Source: Thozetella sp. PMI_491
Taxonomy: Eukaryota; Ascomycota; Sordariomycetes; Chaetosphaeriales; Chaetosphaeriaceae
Assembly: GCA_021432635.1 (NCBI GenBank)
Contig: MU270092.1
Span: forward strand, 124,001-188,000
Direction of reading: 5' to 3'
DNA length: 64,000 bases
The notes under the pieces are model-generated. The model had not been told where the DNA came from, made no database searches, and saw nothing but the letters and a program-made list of their open reading frames with translations. The position numbers and the translations under genes were made by a program. This document shows, piece after piece, positions 1-10,802 of this stretch (positions are counted from its first letter, which is position 1; each line of letters opens with the position of its first letter).

Positions 1-897
1 GAGGCACCGATGGAGGTCGCTGCGCTTCTTGAGGAGTCACAGGCTGCGTGGGGGTTTGAGCCTGCGGTTGCGGTTGCGACTGCGATTGCGATTGCGTAGG
101 GAACTGCTGCTGGACTGGCGTGGCCACTGGGGTTTGGCTCCCTGGCGTCTTCTGGCCCTGCTGAGGCTGGGCAGCACCAGGTACCGGAGAGGACACAGCG
201 CTGGCCGGGCCTGGTGTGGCCGCCGGCGTGGGGGTCGGGGCGGGCGGCGGAGGCATCACGCCGTTCGGAGGGCCATACTGGAGAACAGGTCGCTGCGGAG
301 GCGCTTGGGGAGGGGCAGGCGGCTTCGGGTCCTTGACCACGTACATGGTGGCCTCGAAGACATGGGGTTCGACCGTGATGGTGACCTGACCCACTTTGGT
401 CATGCTCTCCTTAGGGGGGTTGTTATCTTCGACCACGACGCCCTTCCGCTTCGAGGGTTTCGTCCAGTACTTCTCAAAGATGCCCTCGCTTATCCATTTG
501 TGGCGCGATCGCGAGAGAGATTCTGCCAAGACACCACTGGGCGAAGGGTTAGTTGAGTCAGGGTCGCAGGCGTCCGCGACGAAATGCAGCGGCGACGTCG
601 GGGGGGCACGCGGGTGGCAACTAGGAGTCATGAAGACACGCACCTCTCAGCTATTGATTGATAATCCTTCGCAGGAAGGTCCTCGGGCTGGGCGGACTCG
701 ACCGTTGGCAGCGGCTTGCCTGCTTGGACCGACTTTGGCAAGGGCGGAGGAGGCTCCTCAACCGGGGCTGGCTCAGGCTCGGGCACAGCGACCGGCGCGG
801 GCGTCAGGGACCGCGGCTCGGGGGTCAGATTCCGCTTCTTCGATACGTGTTCGACCCTCGCGGCCGCGCGAGCGGGCAGCTTTCTCTTCTTCTCCAT
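1..897 (-). CDS. swc3: SWR1-complex subunit 3 (Swc3)-like protein, 3' end outside window
   Basis: N-terminal part of a likely nuclear subunit of the SWR1 chromatin remodeller, which exchanges H2A for H2A.Z. Exon 1 runs 897-644, the intron 643-537 (GTGCGT...CAG), and exon 2 from 536 to the window edge. The protein opens with a basic KKRKLPARAAARVE stretch and a Pro/Glu-rich linker. A conserved block follows across the splice junction (AESGVLAESL, RHKWISEGIFEKYW, TKPSKRKG) and then a beta-rich stretch (VGQVTITVEPHVFEATMYVV). After that comes a very long Pro/Gln/Thr-rich low-complexity tail that is still open at base 1. The conserved block matches my memory of fungal Swc3 proteins; I could not confirm this by search. 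The C-terminus cannot be assessed. Confidence 0.62.
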
Positions 898-1938
898 CGG
901 GGGCGGAGGCGCGGCGGAGAAACTAGGCGAGCCGGGTCTTATCGAGACGTGGACGTGGCCGTCGAGGAGCGGCCGTCAGGCGCATCGGGTGCGGAGACGG
1001 CGTCAGACGGGCCGGAGGGTGGTAGTTTCGCTCGCAGGAGGGGTGTACACGCCGCCGCGTGCGAAATTCGTGCTCGTCGGGGCGACGGCAAACCGGGGTG
1101 GTCGGGGAGGCTCAGAAATGTGTTGGAGGAAAATGCGGCGCGGGAGGGATGCAAAATACATAAGGTAGCCGCAGCAGGTGTCGCTCACGCCCTCTGCGGC
1201 TGCGCTAAAACCGGGAGCGGGGCCGATGATTGGTCCCTTGGAAGCTGCAACTTCAACCTGCGGAATAGCGCGATTCGCCCCAAAATGGACCGACGAGCTC
1301 CCGCCGCTTCCTCTCTGACCCTCGGGTAGGGGCGCTTGGGGCTTTCGAGCAATTCCCAGCAGCACTACGATGTGACAGCGGCCGCGATTGGCCATAATTA
1401 CGCCCAAGCTACCGCCAGGCTCGCTAAGATCCCGCCCTTGTTGTTCTTTTATTTTATTTTCCCCCTGTTTGGCTGCCTGGGGGAACTCGGACAGGCGGGG
1501 CGTGCCTTCCTGCAGTCTGGGCCTCTAGACTGCAGATACGGAGGACACTGCACGTTCCCCCCCATAGGTACAGTACCTAGCTCCACACGATTAGTGGTTG
1601 GCGTCCGTCGTCGAATAAGCCCGCGTCATACTCAGCTACCGAGCTCGCGCTATCTTAGACACGCTAACAATTCGGCCCCGCCGACGTGGGCCATTCCCGT
1701 TTACGAGCTTAACATGTATGTCGCGTTTGCTGTGGCGCCTCGGTCCGCCAGACCAACGTCAGCTCTGGTGCCAAGGCAGCCAGCCATTGAACCTACCTTA
1801 CCTACATTATCTACCATACATCTAGAGCTATACCGTATATTACAACGAAAGCAATCCTGTAGCCGCATCGCTGTCGCGGGTCATCTCGTCCGTCTTTACC
1901 TCCCCCCTTCAGTTTTGACACAGGTCGGTCCAAGTGCG
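898..1938. other. divergent promoter region, no gene
   Basis: This 1.04-kb spacer separates the divergent Swc3-like and BEM46-like genes. The half near 897 is GC-rich with overlapping open frames that show no family motif. Inverted CCAAT-type pentamers (ATTGG) occur near 1231 and 1387. The long plus-strand open frame here is the untranslated leader reading into exon 1 of the hydrolase. No other feature seen. Confidence 0.5.
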
Positions 1939-3447
1939 ATGCCGGCGCTCGTCCCGTATCGTCAGGCCGCCCTGGCTGTGGCGATCCCCTTGGGGGCCTA
2001 CTTGGCCTTCTTGGGGCTATGTGCGAGCACCTTTTTCCAACGCCAGTAAGGCTGCAGCCGCACCAAGATGACACTGCATGCGGATCTGACCGAGCCCTTG
2101 TTGTCAGCTTTCTATATGCGCACCGGGTCAACACCCTGTGGTGGCCCTGGACTGATTTGAACCGAGCAGAGGGCTGGGGTTTCGCCAGTGAGTGCTGCAG
2201 CCTGGCCTCGGGCTCCATCCTGCCCTAGAAAGAAGCCAGGCACCGCTGACGCCGTGTGCCGCATTCCAAAGAGAACCAAGTCACCCCCTTCTCTTTGCAG
2301 ACCGCCGATGGCCAGACGCTGTATGCCTGGCACATACTTCCCCTGCCACTCTACGCCCAGCACGAGGAGTCCATCGTGGGCCAGCCGAGTGGGCTCTGCA
2401 ACGACATCACCAAGACCATAAACTTCAAGCTTCTCAGGGAAGATCCAAACTCTCGTCTAGTTGTCTACTGTCGGTGCCTTCTCTCGAACCGTGCAACGCG
2501 TATTTTTGACTAACTCTGCATGCCTATTTGCAGTCCATGGCGTGAGGACTGTAGCCCCATTAGGAAATTCTTGCTTGACTGACCGTCCTTCAGAATGCCG
2601 GCCACATCGCGCAAGCCGTGCGGCCATCATCCTTCCACACCTTGACAGATACATCCTCCTACCATGTTCTGGCGATTGACTACCGTGGGTTCGGTTATAG
2701 CACCGGGAATCCGACAGAAGCAGGTCTCATCATCGATGGCGCGGCTGCCGTACAATGGGCCATGAGCATCGCAGGGCTGCCTGCTGACCGCATTGTCCTG
2801 CTCGGCCAGAGCCTAGGCACCGCCGTTATCTCTGGTGTTGCCGAGCACTTTGCCCACGAGGGTGTCGATTTCGCTGGCGTAATCCTTGTTAGCGGCTTCA
2901 GCAGCCTGCCCACTATGCTCAGCCACTATGCTCTGGCCGGCTACGTCCCCGTGCTGCTGCCGCTGCGCGGTTGGCCTTGGCTTTTTAAGGCTGCCATGGG
3001 AATGATCACCGATAGGTGGACGAGCGCTGATCGCTTGCGGGCTGCCGTACGAGCGGTCAGGGCCCGCGGTGGGCGGATGCGGTTGAGCCTGGTGCACGCG
3101 AAAGACGACCGAGATATTCCATCAGGAGAGGACAACAAACTGTTCGCCGCCGCCGTGGGTGGTTTCAGTAACGAGGACGCAGAGCTAGATGCGGAAACTT
3201 TGGAAGCCGAAAAGGAAAAGAGAACGCTGCACAAGGGCCCAGATGCGTTCGTCTCGACGTGGAAGGACGGCAATGTGGTGGTTCGGCAGGAGCTATTTCC
3301 ATATGGAGGTAAGACCCCGTGAGTCCTGAAACGAAGCAGCACGCGATGTTGACCCCAGAGGCAGGCCACAACAACATCATGACGTATGCGCCAGTGACAC
3401 TAGCTGTGCTGCGGTCGTTTGAGCTCGTCGGCACCGTGTACTCGTAG
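1939..3447 (+). CDS. bem46: BEM46/ABHD12-like membrane-anchored alpha/beta hydrolase
   Basis: Predicted 398-residue serine hydrolase of the BEM46/ABHD12/ABHD13 group, whose relatives cleave acylglycerols or lysophospholipids at endomembranes. Exons: 1939-2045, 2108-2187, 2272-2469, 2534-2541, 2594-3308, 3359-3447. One hydrophobic segment (about residues 9-32) anchors the N-terminus. The oxyanion motif FHGNAGH (129-135) is completed by an 8-nt micro-exon. The nucleophile is Ser204 in LLGQSLGTA, the likely acid is Asp303 in HAKDDRDIP, and the base is His373 in AGHNNIM, encoded by the last exon. All three catalytic elements are present, so the gene looks functional. The start at 1939 precedes the anchor with a typical short N-terminus. 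Without the micro-exon and the last exon a model would lack the oxyanion loop and catalytic His. The exact substrate is unknown. Confidence 0.9.
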
Positions 3448-3513
3448 CGGAAGATGTAATTAGAGGCCTCAGGACCATATCGGTCCGAATGCATATCTGT
3501 AGATCAGACCATT

Positions 3514-3897
3514 TCATGCCCTGGCCAGCCTGTTCGTGACGAGACACCAGGCCACCATGCCAAGCATCGTCCACTGCGGGATCATGGGCTTCTTGTCTCG
3601 TATTGCCAGCACCGTCCCAACGCTGACGATGGCCCCGTTCAGTAAGAGCAGAGGCTCGCGCGTCTGCGGCCAGATCACGCCCAGGCCGACCGAGATTCTC
3701 AGGAGAGCTCCGGCATAACCGGCTTGCATGTTCGTGAGCCGGTGGCCGGAGAGCTTGGCCAGCCATTCGTTCTTGCGCCTGTAGTAATCTGCGGTCGCTT
3801 TCTTAGGGAAAGGAATCCCTACGAACGGCGCGGCCGAGCCGATGCACATGAGGCCAAAGGCAACATTAGAAACGGTGGCGATAGTCTGAGAATCCAT
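3514..3897 (-). CDS. small hydrophobic membrane protein, 127 aa, function unknown
   Basis: A single-exon gene encoding 127 residues with three or four hydrophobic stretches: about 8-27 (VAFGLMCIGSAAPFVGIPF), 58-75, 81-97 and 108-121. A basic loop (PKKATADYYRRKNEW) separates the first two. There is no signal-peptidase site and no catalytic motif. The layout resembles small DoxX/TMEM-like quinone-pathway or SURF4-type four-helix proteins, but that is only a topological impression. Its 3' end lies 66 bp from the 3' end of the BEM46-like gene (convergent). ATG at 3897 is the first in frame. I am confident it is coding because the hydrophobic pattern is regular, but I do not recognise the family. 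Confidence 0.65.
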   Translation of the reverse strand: MDSQTIATVSNVAFGLMCIGSAAPFVGIPFPKKATADYYRRKNEWLAKLSGHRLTNMQAGYAGALLRISVGLGVIWPQTREPLLLLNGAIVSVGTVLAIRDKKPMIPQWTMLGMVAWCLVTNRLARA

Positions 3898-4520
3898 GAT
3901 TGGAGGCGGGTGACCCGGATTGCATATGCTTTGGGTACTATAGCTGCGGGCGAAGGTCGCTGTGGTTACACAGTACAGCTCCGCACGAGGCCCTTGAGGA
4001 GCGCTACAGCTTTAAATTTATTCTGTGTGCCTGCGGTGCTTCAGCAGCTGACGTCAGCGTACTGCTGTTGCCCTCCGGCCCGCAGTTGGTTAGCGTTACC
4101 CGTAACCTACCCATCTACATCTATTAGCTACTGCGGCTGAGATCACTTGGCCAGGGTATTCAGTCCGACGACCCAGACGAAATGAGAGAGTCGAATAGAT
4201 ACGATACTACTAGCTCGTCTTTGAGGAATATCAATACCATCCTTAGTCCCGCCCTAGGGCCGTTGCCCATTCTCGGTTATCCAAACCCCCATACTCGTCG
4301 CGTCAACCCGAGTTACCCTCCCGATGATACGCCAAAGCTTACAGAGTAGAGCAGACAGACCATAATTAGGATACAAAAGAAAAAACGGGACGCGAGCGAC
4401 CATCGAACGTTGGCATCCCAGGCCTTACCCTCGCCACAGAAACATACACTGCCCGGCACACTGCCCGGCTGAGTGCCAAAATGAGCGGTAGGCCCCGGGC
4501 ACTCCCTTTAACCCCGAAGG
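3898..4520. other. intergenic, nothing recognised
   Basis: A 623-bp spacer holding the promoter of the 127-residue membrane protein and the 3' flank of the next minus-strand gene. It is somewhat AT-rich, with stops in all frames. No repeat or RNA gene seen. Confidence 0.5.
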
Positions 4521-5696
4521 TTACGTATCGTAGCCCCACCCGAGCTGGCGGTTAACCTCGTTCATGGCCGAGATGCCCGCGCGAACGAAGGAAACTGCGC
4601 CGTCCACAATGGGATTGGCGAAGGTGGGATCTGCGCCCTCCGCCGCCTGAAGATCCGTCTGGTCGAGCGTGCCCTGTCTCTTGCTGAGGACAGCACGGTT
4701 GATTGCCCTCCCCCACATATTGTAGAGCTGGTCCTCACTTATGCTGACAAACTCGCGGCGGTCGTTGTCTCCGAGCCTGGAGAAGTGCCAGTCCACGAAC
4801 ACGACCTCGAACCTCTTGGTTCGAAAGAAAAGATAGGGCCATGTGAAGAGGAACATGAGCGTAAAGATGCAGAGCCAGAAGACCCAGGTGGTCAGGCGCC
4901 ACTGGTTCGTCTTGCAGTCATTGTAGACCTGGATCACGCCATCCTTGACTGGGAACGTGATATCCAGGGACCCACGGTAGTTGGTTGCCCTGATCATGTT
5001 CTGGAGCTTCTCCTTGAGCCTTGCTTCGTCGAATCCGACCATACGGCGCTGCACGGCGAAGCACTTCAGGCCGGTGTGGCTCGCGCAGTAGCGGTGGTAC
5101 CACTCTTCCAGCGTCGGCTTGTCCGGGAGGCCAACCTCGAGGCTCTGCTTGGCGCCGGGGGCTCGCTTGCGCAAAACCGTACCTCGGCGGACCTTGTCGC
5201 TGTTCTCGACTGCGCGCAGCTCCTTCCACGCGGCGTGGTGGGTGGCATCGGAATAGAGATACGGCGTTAGCTCGACCCAGATATCGAAGTCGACCACCGA
5301 TTTTCGTTCCTTCTTGCCTTTGTTGTCAACCGTCTCCCGGTGAGTGCCGACCATGCGGACAAAGGGCCGGGGCGGTGTTTCGGCCCAGGCTTCTACCTGG
5401 CGTGCGAGGAACTTCGGGTCATTATCCAGGCGGCGGTCGATGCAAAACTCGCTCCCGGTATTGGCGTCTCTCTGGTGGAAAGCTAGATTGGCGACGTATG
5501 CCGCCGGATGCGCCTGGGCAGGAGCGGCGGGGAGGAGCGGCGCGCTGCTGCTGCTCGAGGCGGCTGCCTCCTCATAGAGCGGGGGGAGGTCATCGTCCAC
5601 TAGCTCAGGGGCGTCATCATCTAGGTAGCGATCAGACTGAGTGTGCAGCGACACTGCATCGTCGCCAGGCCGAAGCGAGGGAGACAGTTTGCCCAT
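4521..5696 (-). CDS. conserved ascomycete membrane protein of unknown function
   Basis: A 391-residue single-exon protein. I start it at the ATG at 5696 (MGKLSPSLRP); the frame is open further upstream, but that part crosses a poly-A run and looks like leader. The N-terminus (1-75) is low-complexity and acidic, with Ser/Ala runs. A folded region follows (PTLEEWYHRYCASHTGLKCF, then RATNYRGSLDITFPVKDG, VYNDCKTNQWRL). About 24 strongly hydrophobic residues (LTTWVFWLCIFTLMFLFTWPYLFF) come next, then RTKRFEVVFVDW and a polar C-terminus. One long or two short membrane helices are likely. I recall close relatives across Pezizomycotina labelled hypothetical or wrongly 'ABC transporter'; no ATPase motif is present. 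It is probably an ER/Golgi or vacuolar membrane protein, but no role can be assigned. Confidence 0.75.
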   Translation of the reverse strand: MGKLSPSLRPGDDAVSLHTQSDRYLDDDAPELVDDDLPPLYEEAAASSSSSAPLLPAAPAQAHPAAYVANLAFHQRDANTGSEFCIDRRLDNDPKFLARQVEAWAETPPRPFVRMVGTHRETVDNKGKKERKSVVDFDIWVELTPYLYSDATHHAAWKELRAVENSDKVRRGTVLRKRAPGAKQSLEVGLPDKPTLEEWYHRYCASHTGLKCFAVQRRMVGFDEARLKEKLQNMIRATNYRGSLDITFPVKDGVIQVYNDCKTNQWRLTTWVFWLCIFTLMFLFTWPYLFFRTKRFEVVFVDWHFSRLGDNDRREFVSISEDQLYNMWGRAINRAVLSKRQGTLDQTDLQAAEGADPTFANPIVDGAVSFVRAGISAMNEVNRQLGWGYDT

Positions 5697-6341
5697 TGTG
5701 TTGATTCCGATGGCGGGTTCTACAACAGCTAAAGGTGATGTTCGCGCGTTTGAATGAAGTTCAGTCTCGTAAAAAAAAAAAAGGAAAAGCTGACGGCACA
5801 GGTTTATCTTAGCAGTCCAGGCAGGCACCAGGGGCGCAGCACCTCGGTGGGCCAATAACAGTGCAATAAGTTAACCCTGCGGATTCTGGCAGTGCTCGCG
5901 GAGGTTTCCGCGCTCGATGCACTGGATTGAGAGGGGCAGGGCGAGGAGATATTAAAGTTTGTCGGAGAGAGAGAGAGTACCTGATATCATCCGCCGCTTT
6001 GTGGCTCAATCGGGTCGGTAGGCATGCCAGAGTCAATAGTGATACGACTCGGTATGCTCACGAGTCTCAGGGTCTTAGCTTGAGGCTAGCTTGGGTCCGG
6101 GACGATCGGCCTCGGCCTTGCCCCTCAATGCCCCGCCAACATTTTGGCCCCGACGTGGACGGGTCAGTTTTGCCCCACTAAGCGAGCTCCTGCTCAACTG
6201 CTTCGCAATAGGACACACATCACTAGCTTGCCAGGCTCTTGCCCACTGCCCCGAACTCTGTTCCACGCCCGACAGGACGCTCCAAGTGAAAGCCTTTATA
6301 TCGACAGCCACCGAACCATCGTACTCTCGAAAACCAGTGCC
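5697..6341. other. divergent promoter of the 391-residue protein gene and nmt1
   Basis: A 645-bp divergent promoter. It contains an A(12)-type run near 5770-5781 and a (GA)n tract near 5963-5976. No coding sequence recognised. Confidence 0.5.
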
Positions 6342-8127
6342 ATGTCCGAGGAGTCGAAGCCGGTCGACCCCGCCGGCCAAGAGGCGGCCAAGGGCAAACA
6401 GCCCGCCGCCGAGCTCGCCCTTGACTCTGGCTCCGAATCCGACGAAGCCCCCGCTGAGACCGCAGACCCGGCTACAACTTCCAAGAAGAAGAAGAACAAG
6501 AAGAAGAAGAAGAAGGCCAAGGACGCTGGCGTGGGATCCTCGGAAGGAAGCGGCCAGAAAGCCCTGGACGGCTTGACCATGCAGCAGATCAATGAGTTCA
6601 TGGCGCTCAATCCCGCGCTCAAGAAGGAAATCGAGGATCAGGTCGCCGCCGAAAGCTCGTCTGGCACCGCCGAACCGGAAGCCGTCCTCGAGGCGCTGAA
6701 GCAGCTCCGGCTGCAGGACATCATGACCGGCCTGGCGAGCAGCGGCAAGAACCGCAAGGACATGGCTTCTTACAAGTTTTGGAGCACTCAGCCCGTTCAG
6801 CAGTTTGTAGAAGCGGCCAAGCCCGAGGTCATTGAGGAAGGCCCGATCAAGGTCCAGACGATAGACGAAATCCCAGCCGAGCCCCCTCAGCTGGCCCTCG
6901 ACGGCTTCCGTTGGGTTCAAGTCGACCTGAACGACGAGAAGGAGATGCAAGAGGTGTATAAGCTGTTGAACGGCCACTATGTCGAGGACAACGAGTCTCT
7001 GTTCCGTTTCAACTACTCGCCGTCTCTTCTTAAATGGTATGCTCTGCCACCCTACTCACGGACGCTGCCGGGTCTTACTCTGACGAACTACGCATAGGGC
7101 GCTGATGTCCCCGGGCTGGAAGAAGCAGTGGCATGTTGGGATCCGAGTTGGAGAGACCCTCTGCGCCTTTATTTCGGCTATCCCGACCGAGATCCGCATG
7201 CGCAACAATGTCCTGCACTGCTCCGAGGTCAACTTCCTTTGCGTACACAAGAAGTTGAGGAGCAAGAGGCTCACGCCCGTCCTCATCAAGGAGATCACGC
7301 GCCTCTGCAACCGCGAGGGGATCTTCCAGGCCATCTACACTGCCGGTATTGTCCTTCCCCGCCCTGTGAGCACCTGTCGATACTTCCACCGTGCCTTGAA
7401 CTGGCAGAAGCTGTATGAGGTCCGCTTCAGCCCGTGCCCTCCCAACAGCAAGCCTGCCTATCAGGTACGCAAGTATGCCGTGCCCTCGAACACGTCGACG
7501 CAAGGCCTGCGCGAAATGGAAGCCAAGGATATCGACGCCGTGGGCAGTTTACTTAAGCGTTACCTTGACCGGTTCGATATCGCACCCGTTTTCACGAGGG
7601 AGGAGATCGACCACTGGCTTCTGGACAAGAAGGACCCGGCGGGAGAGCAGGTGGTCTGGAGCTACGTGGTTGAGGTGAGTAGTCATATCTCGATCTCTTC
7701 TTTTACGTTATCTAACCCTGTGCAGAACAAGGACGGGAAGATTACAGATTTCTTCTCCTTCTATTGCCTTGAGTCTTCGGTTATCAACCATCCCAAGCAT
7801 AATGTTGTCCGGGCGGCATATCTCTTTTACTATGCCAGTGAGCACGGCCTCACGACGCCTTTCGACAAGGCCGGTCTCAAGACGCGGTTGAACGAGCTGG
7901 TTATGGATGCACTTATCCTGGCCAAGCAGAACAACTTTGACGTGTTCAACGCCCTCTCGATCCTTGACAACGGCCTGTTTCTCGAGGAACAGAAGTTCGG
8001 CGCTGGCGACGGCCAGCTCCACTACTACCTATTTAACTACAAATCGAACCCCATCCACGGCGGTGTTGATAAGAACAACCGCATCGACTCCAACAACCTA
8101 AGTGGTGTCGGCTTCGTTGCGCTCTAG
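6342..8127 (+). CDS. nmt1: glycylpeptide N-tetradecanoyltransferase (N-myristoyltransferase)
   Basis: Transfers myristate from myristoyl-CoA to the N-terminal glycine of nascent proteins in the cytosol and at ribosomes. Exons are 6342-7036, 7098-7674 and 7726-8127, giving 557 residues. The N-terminus has a poly-lysine tract ([13 protein letters not shown]) of the kind used for ribosome association. The catalytic GNAT-fold core follows: [28 protein letters not shown] across the first splice site, the acyl-CoA/active-site block [20 protein letters not shown], and the second half ending in GVGFVAL. The free C-terminal carboxylate is the catalytic base in this family, and the protein ends right after the expected motif. 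Both halves of the duplicated fold are present. The second intron (51 nt) has no stop and keeps frame. Identification is secure. Confidence 0.96.
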
Positions 8128-8478
8128 GCGGAAGGGGTGGGTCAGGACCTGACGAGCTAAGGACGTAGGAGTCCTCATTTCTGTATGCACACCACGCGTG
8201 AAATATCGTTTCCTTCCCGAGCGGGCATCTCTGAAGCCGTCGGGGGTTCGACGCGGGAAAAAGCGAGCATAGGACCGGATGGCTGGCAGGCAGGCGTAGG
8301 TAGCACTAGTGGAAGGCGTTCTCGTGAGCACCAGTGAAAATACGCATCCGCGAGGGAGCGAGCAATGGGAGTCTATGTGGCGAGCGCCTGAGCAAATCGC
8401 ATCTAAGTGACCTGTATTACATGTGGCACCTGGAGGAAAGATCCGCAACTATCAACGGTTGTTTCCTCTCTCTCATCC
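8128..8478. other. convergent 3' spacer
   Basis: A 351-bp spacer between the 3' ends of nmt1 and the minus-strand hydrolase. It contains presumed UTRs only. Confidence 0.5.
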
Positions 8479-9608
8479 CTAATTCCTTCCATCCAGCTTC
8501 TCCCCCACGGCGAATCGCTCTTCGAGCAGCTTATTATACCAGGTAGAGCGCTCGATCATGGGAACATGGCCCATGCCCTCGACAATCAGGCCCACGTCCG
8601 GCTTGACGTAGTCGATCAGCTTCTTTCCGTGAGGAGGGCTGATCATACCATCCACGGTGCCGTGCATCACGAGGATGCGTTCCCGGCCGACCTTGTCTCC
8701 CAACTCCTTCAGCTGCTCGGGGCTCTTGCGGTGCCAGCCGGCCGCGATCAGCTGGAGCAGGAACCCCTTGAGGCCAAAGTGGGCCGGGTCAAGGCGCTTG
8801 TGCATCTCCTGCGCGACGAACCGCTCATACTGGCAGTCGAAGCGCAGGTACTTGGTCCCCGGCGCCGGCGGCAGCACGTTGCGGGTCGTCTCCGGGTCCG
8901 GCAGGTGGGTGTCGTCCGGCGTGTAGAGGAACGGCTCGGGGAACATGTTGCGCGCCGCACCCCGCACCGAGTTCTCGACGCTCTTGGGGATCAGCAGGGA
9001 CGCCCGGTTGGCCATGTTCTCGGTGAATGTGGTGGTGTTCTCGATGGCGGCGGCCGTGCAGCACAGGTTCAGCGAGCTGACTGCGTCCGGGATGAGGTAC
9101 GCGAGCTCCTGGGCGATCATACCGCCGAGCGACAGCCCGACGATGTGGACCTGGCGTGTCTGCGGCTCGCCGGCAGGCGCGGCCCAGCCGACGTGGGTGA
9201 GCACCTCGGCAATGTCACGGGCCATCTCGCTCGAGCTGTAGCGCATCAGCGGCTTGTCGCTGTCGCCCATGCCGCGGTTGTCCAGGATGAGGACTGAGTA
9301 GCGGTCGTGCCGCTCGTGGCCAAAGTGCAGCACCTGCCGCTGCCAGGCCGACTTGATGGCCCCGAGGCCCATGATGAACTGCGATGGCTTGCGTCAGCCT
9401 CGGCGCGGGCTATGAGGAATCGCGCTGCACCTCACGCGGCCGGCAGCGCGACTCGAGAGGGCTCACTCACCACCACCTTGACGGGGCCGGTTCCGTGGAT
9501 CTCCCAGCTGATACGGAAAGGACCGCCGCGGCCGTCGGCGACTGGGAGGAAACCCTCCTGGTCAGGCGTCAGATTCCATACCGCCGTGGGAAAGGCCGGG
9601 TGCTTCAT
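8479..9608 (-). CDS. alpha/beta hydrolase (esterase/lipase type)
   Basis: Predicted 345-residue cytosolic alpha/beta hydrolase. Exon 1 is 9608-9471 and exon 2 is 9378-8479, with an intron 9470-9379 (GTGAGT...CAG). Exon 1 supplies the first strands (SWEIHGTGPVKVV) and exon 2 continues directly with FIMGLGAIKSAW. ILDNRGMGDSDKP is the usual loop before the nucleophile elbow. Nucleophile Ser lies in VGLSLGGMIAQE, the acid is Asp in MHGTVDGMI, and the base is His in EGMGHVPM near the C-terminus. The triad is complete and there is no signal peptide or membrane anchor. Proline-iminopeptidase-like or EthD/3-oxoadipate-lactonase-like members share this layout, so the substrate cannot be named. Confidence is high for the fold and low for the reaction. 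Confidence 0.88.
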
Positions 9609-10802
9609 CGTCTCGGCGACGGTAGGCAGCTGCCGCGTCCCGGCTGTGGCTGATGACGATGCCCTGCGGCTGCAGTTAGCTGGCTGTTCTGCCCCGGGAC
9701 GTGAAGTCGAGCGGTGGGGGCGGTGACCTACATCTCGTCGAGGAGCGGAATTGAGGTCTGAGGTCTGATGTCTTGCACGGTCTACTTATGCTCCCAATCT
9801 CGGTGAGGAGCTGCTGCCTCGTCGGTTGTGAAGCGGGCCGGGCGGTGTTGACTCTCGGCTCTGCAAGAAAAACAGGTGCATTTAAGGAATCGAGCCACTC
9901 ATTCCTTCTCGTCAGGCAGGACGCAGTCTACGTGTTGCGCTCGGCCTATGCGCATTTGCCTTCCCGTGCCGGAACTCCTGAGATAGCGCGGCCCAATCAC
10001 CGCCGGCCGGGCTGCTCGAACCTCCGGGCTAAGGCCTCCTGGTTGCTGTCACGAGCTCCACCCCAGACCTCGGTTCCCACGAGGCGCTGGAGCTGTGCAT
10101 TGACTGCTGAAAGACGGCCCTTGCAGAAGACGCACGCTTCTCACCTATGTCTACCTACTTTTGTGCACTACTAGTAGTACTGTTTGCCTCGCGGTACCAG
10201 GGGCCTTGAATTGCCAATGGCATGACCCAAAGCGTTGCCGAGATTTGTAGACTTTTAGGCCCATGCCCAAGTTCTTTTTTCTGCGCATTAGACGAACGCT
10301 ACTATAGTTTCGTCCAAGCTGCTCTACTCGCGGTACCTCAGGCCTGGTTCACTGGCCTTCGCTTCTAGAGAAGAGACAAGGTGAAACTTCGTCTTTTCAT
10401 ATTTCTTTTTTGTTGTCTTCACGAGTTTCATTGCGGCCTGCTTTGTCTTCGCGTTACTTCCCGATACGAAATATCGTCCAATCACAAAATATGCATCATT
10501 GCCTTCTCTCGTCGTACGAGCAGAGTACTGCTAGGAACTCGTTTGTCTATTCAAGATTTCCCATCCTTCAATACTACACCGCCGAAACCGGCTTGAAAGG
10601 CCATCCTTTCGATCATTGCAGTAACACCCAATTATACGCTTGCGCCATATCGTGGGAATCGAACAGAATAAGTCCTATAGTATGGAGCTATCTAAATGGC
10701 TGCCCTTCGGTTGCGCCAGTCTATACAAAGGTGGCCCCGGTGCCGTGTCGGGGCCTAATGTGGCATTGCCGGCACTATTAGGCTCTGAACACCCTGTGTA
10801 AG
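9609..10802. other. intergenic, nothing recognised
   Basis: A 1.19-kb spacer: the promoter of the minus-strand hydrolase, then an AT-richer stretch around 10140-10700. Open frames are short and lack motifs. A lone tRNA B-box-like string on the minus strand near 10648-10656 has no matching stems. Confidence 0.5.

Noticed and set aside
1336-1938. Long open frame upstream of the BEM46-like ATG
   Set aside because: Composition is not protein-like. Only the part from 1939 matches the family N-terminus.
10648-10656. B-box-like string on the minus strand
   Set aside because: Flanking bases do not form a T-stem or acceptor stem.
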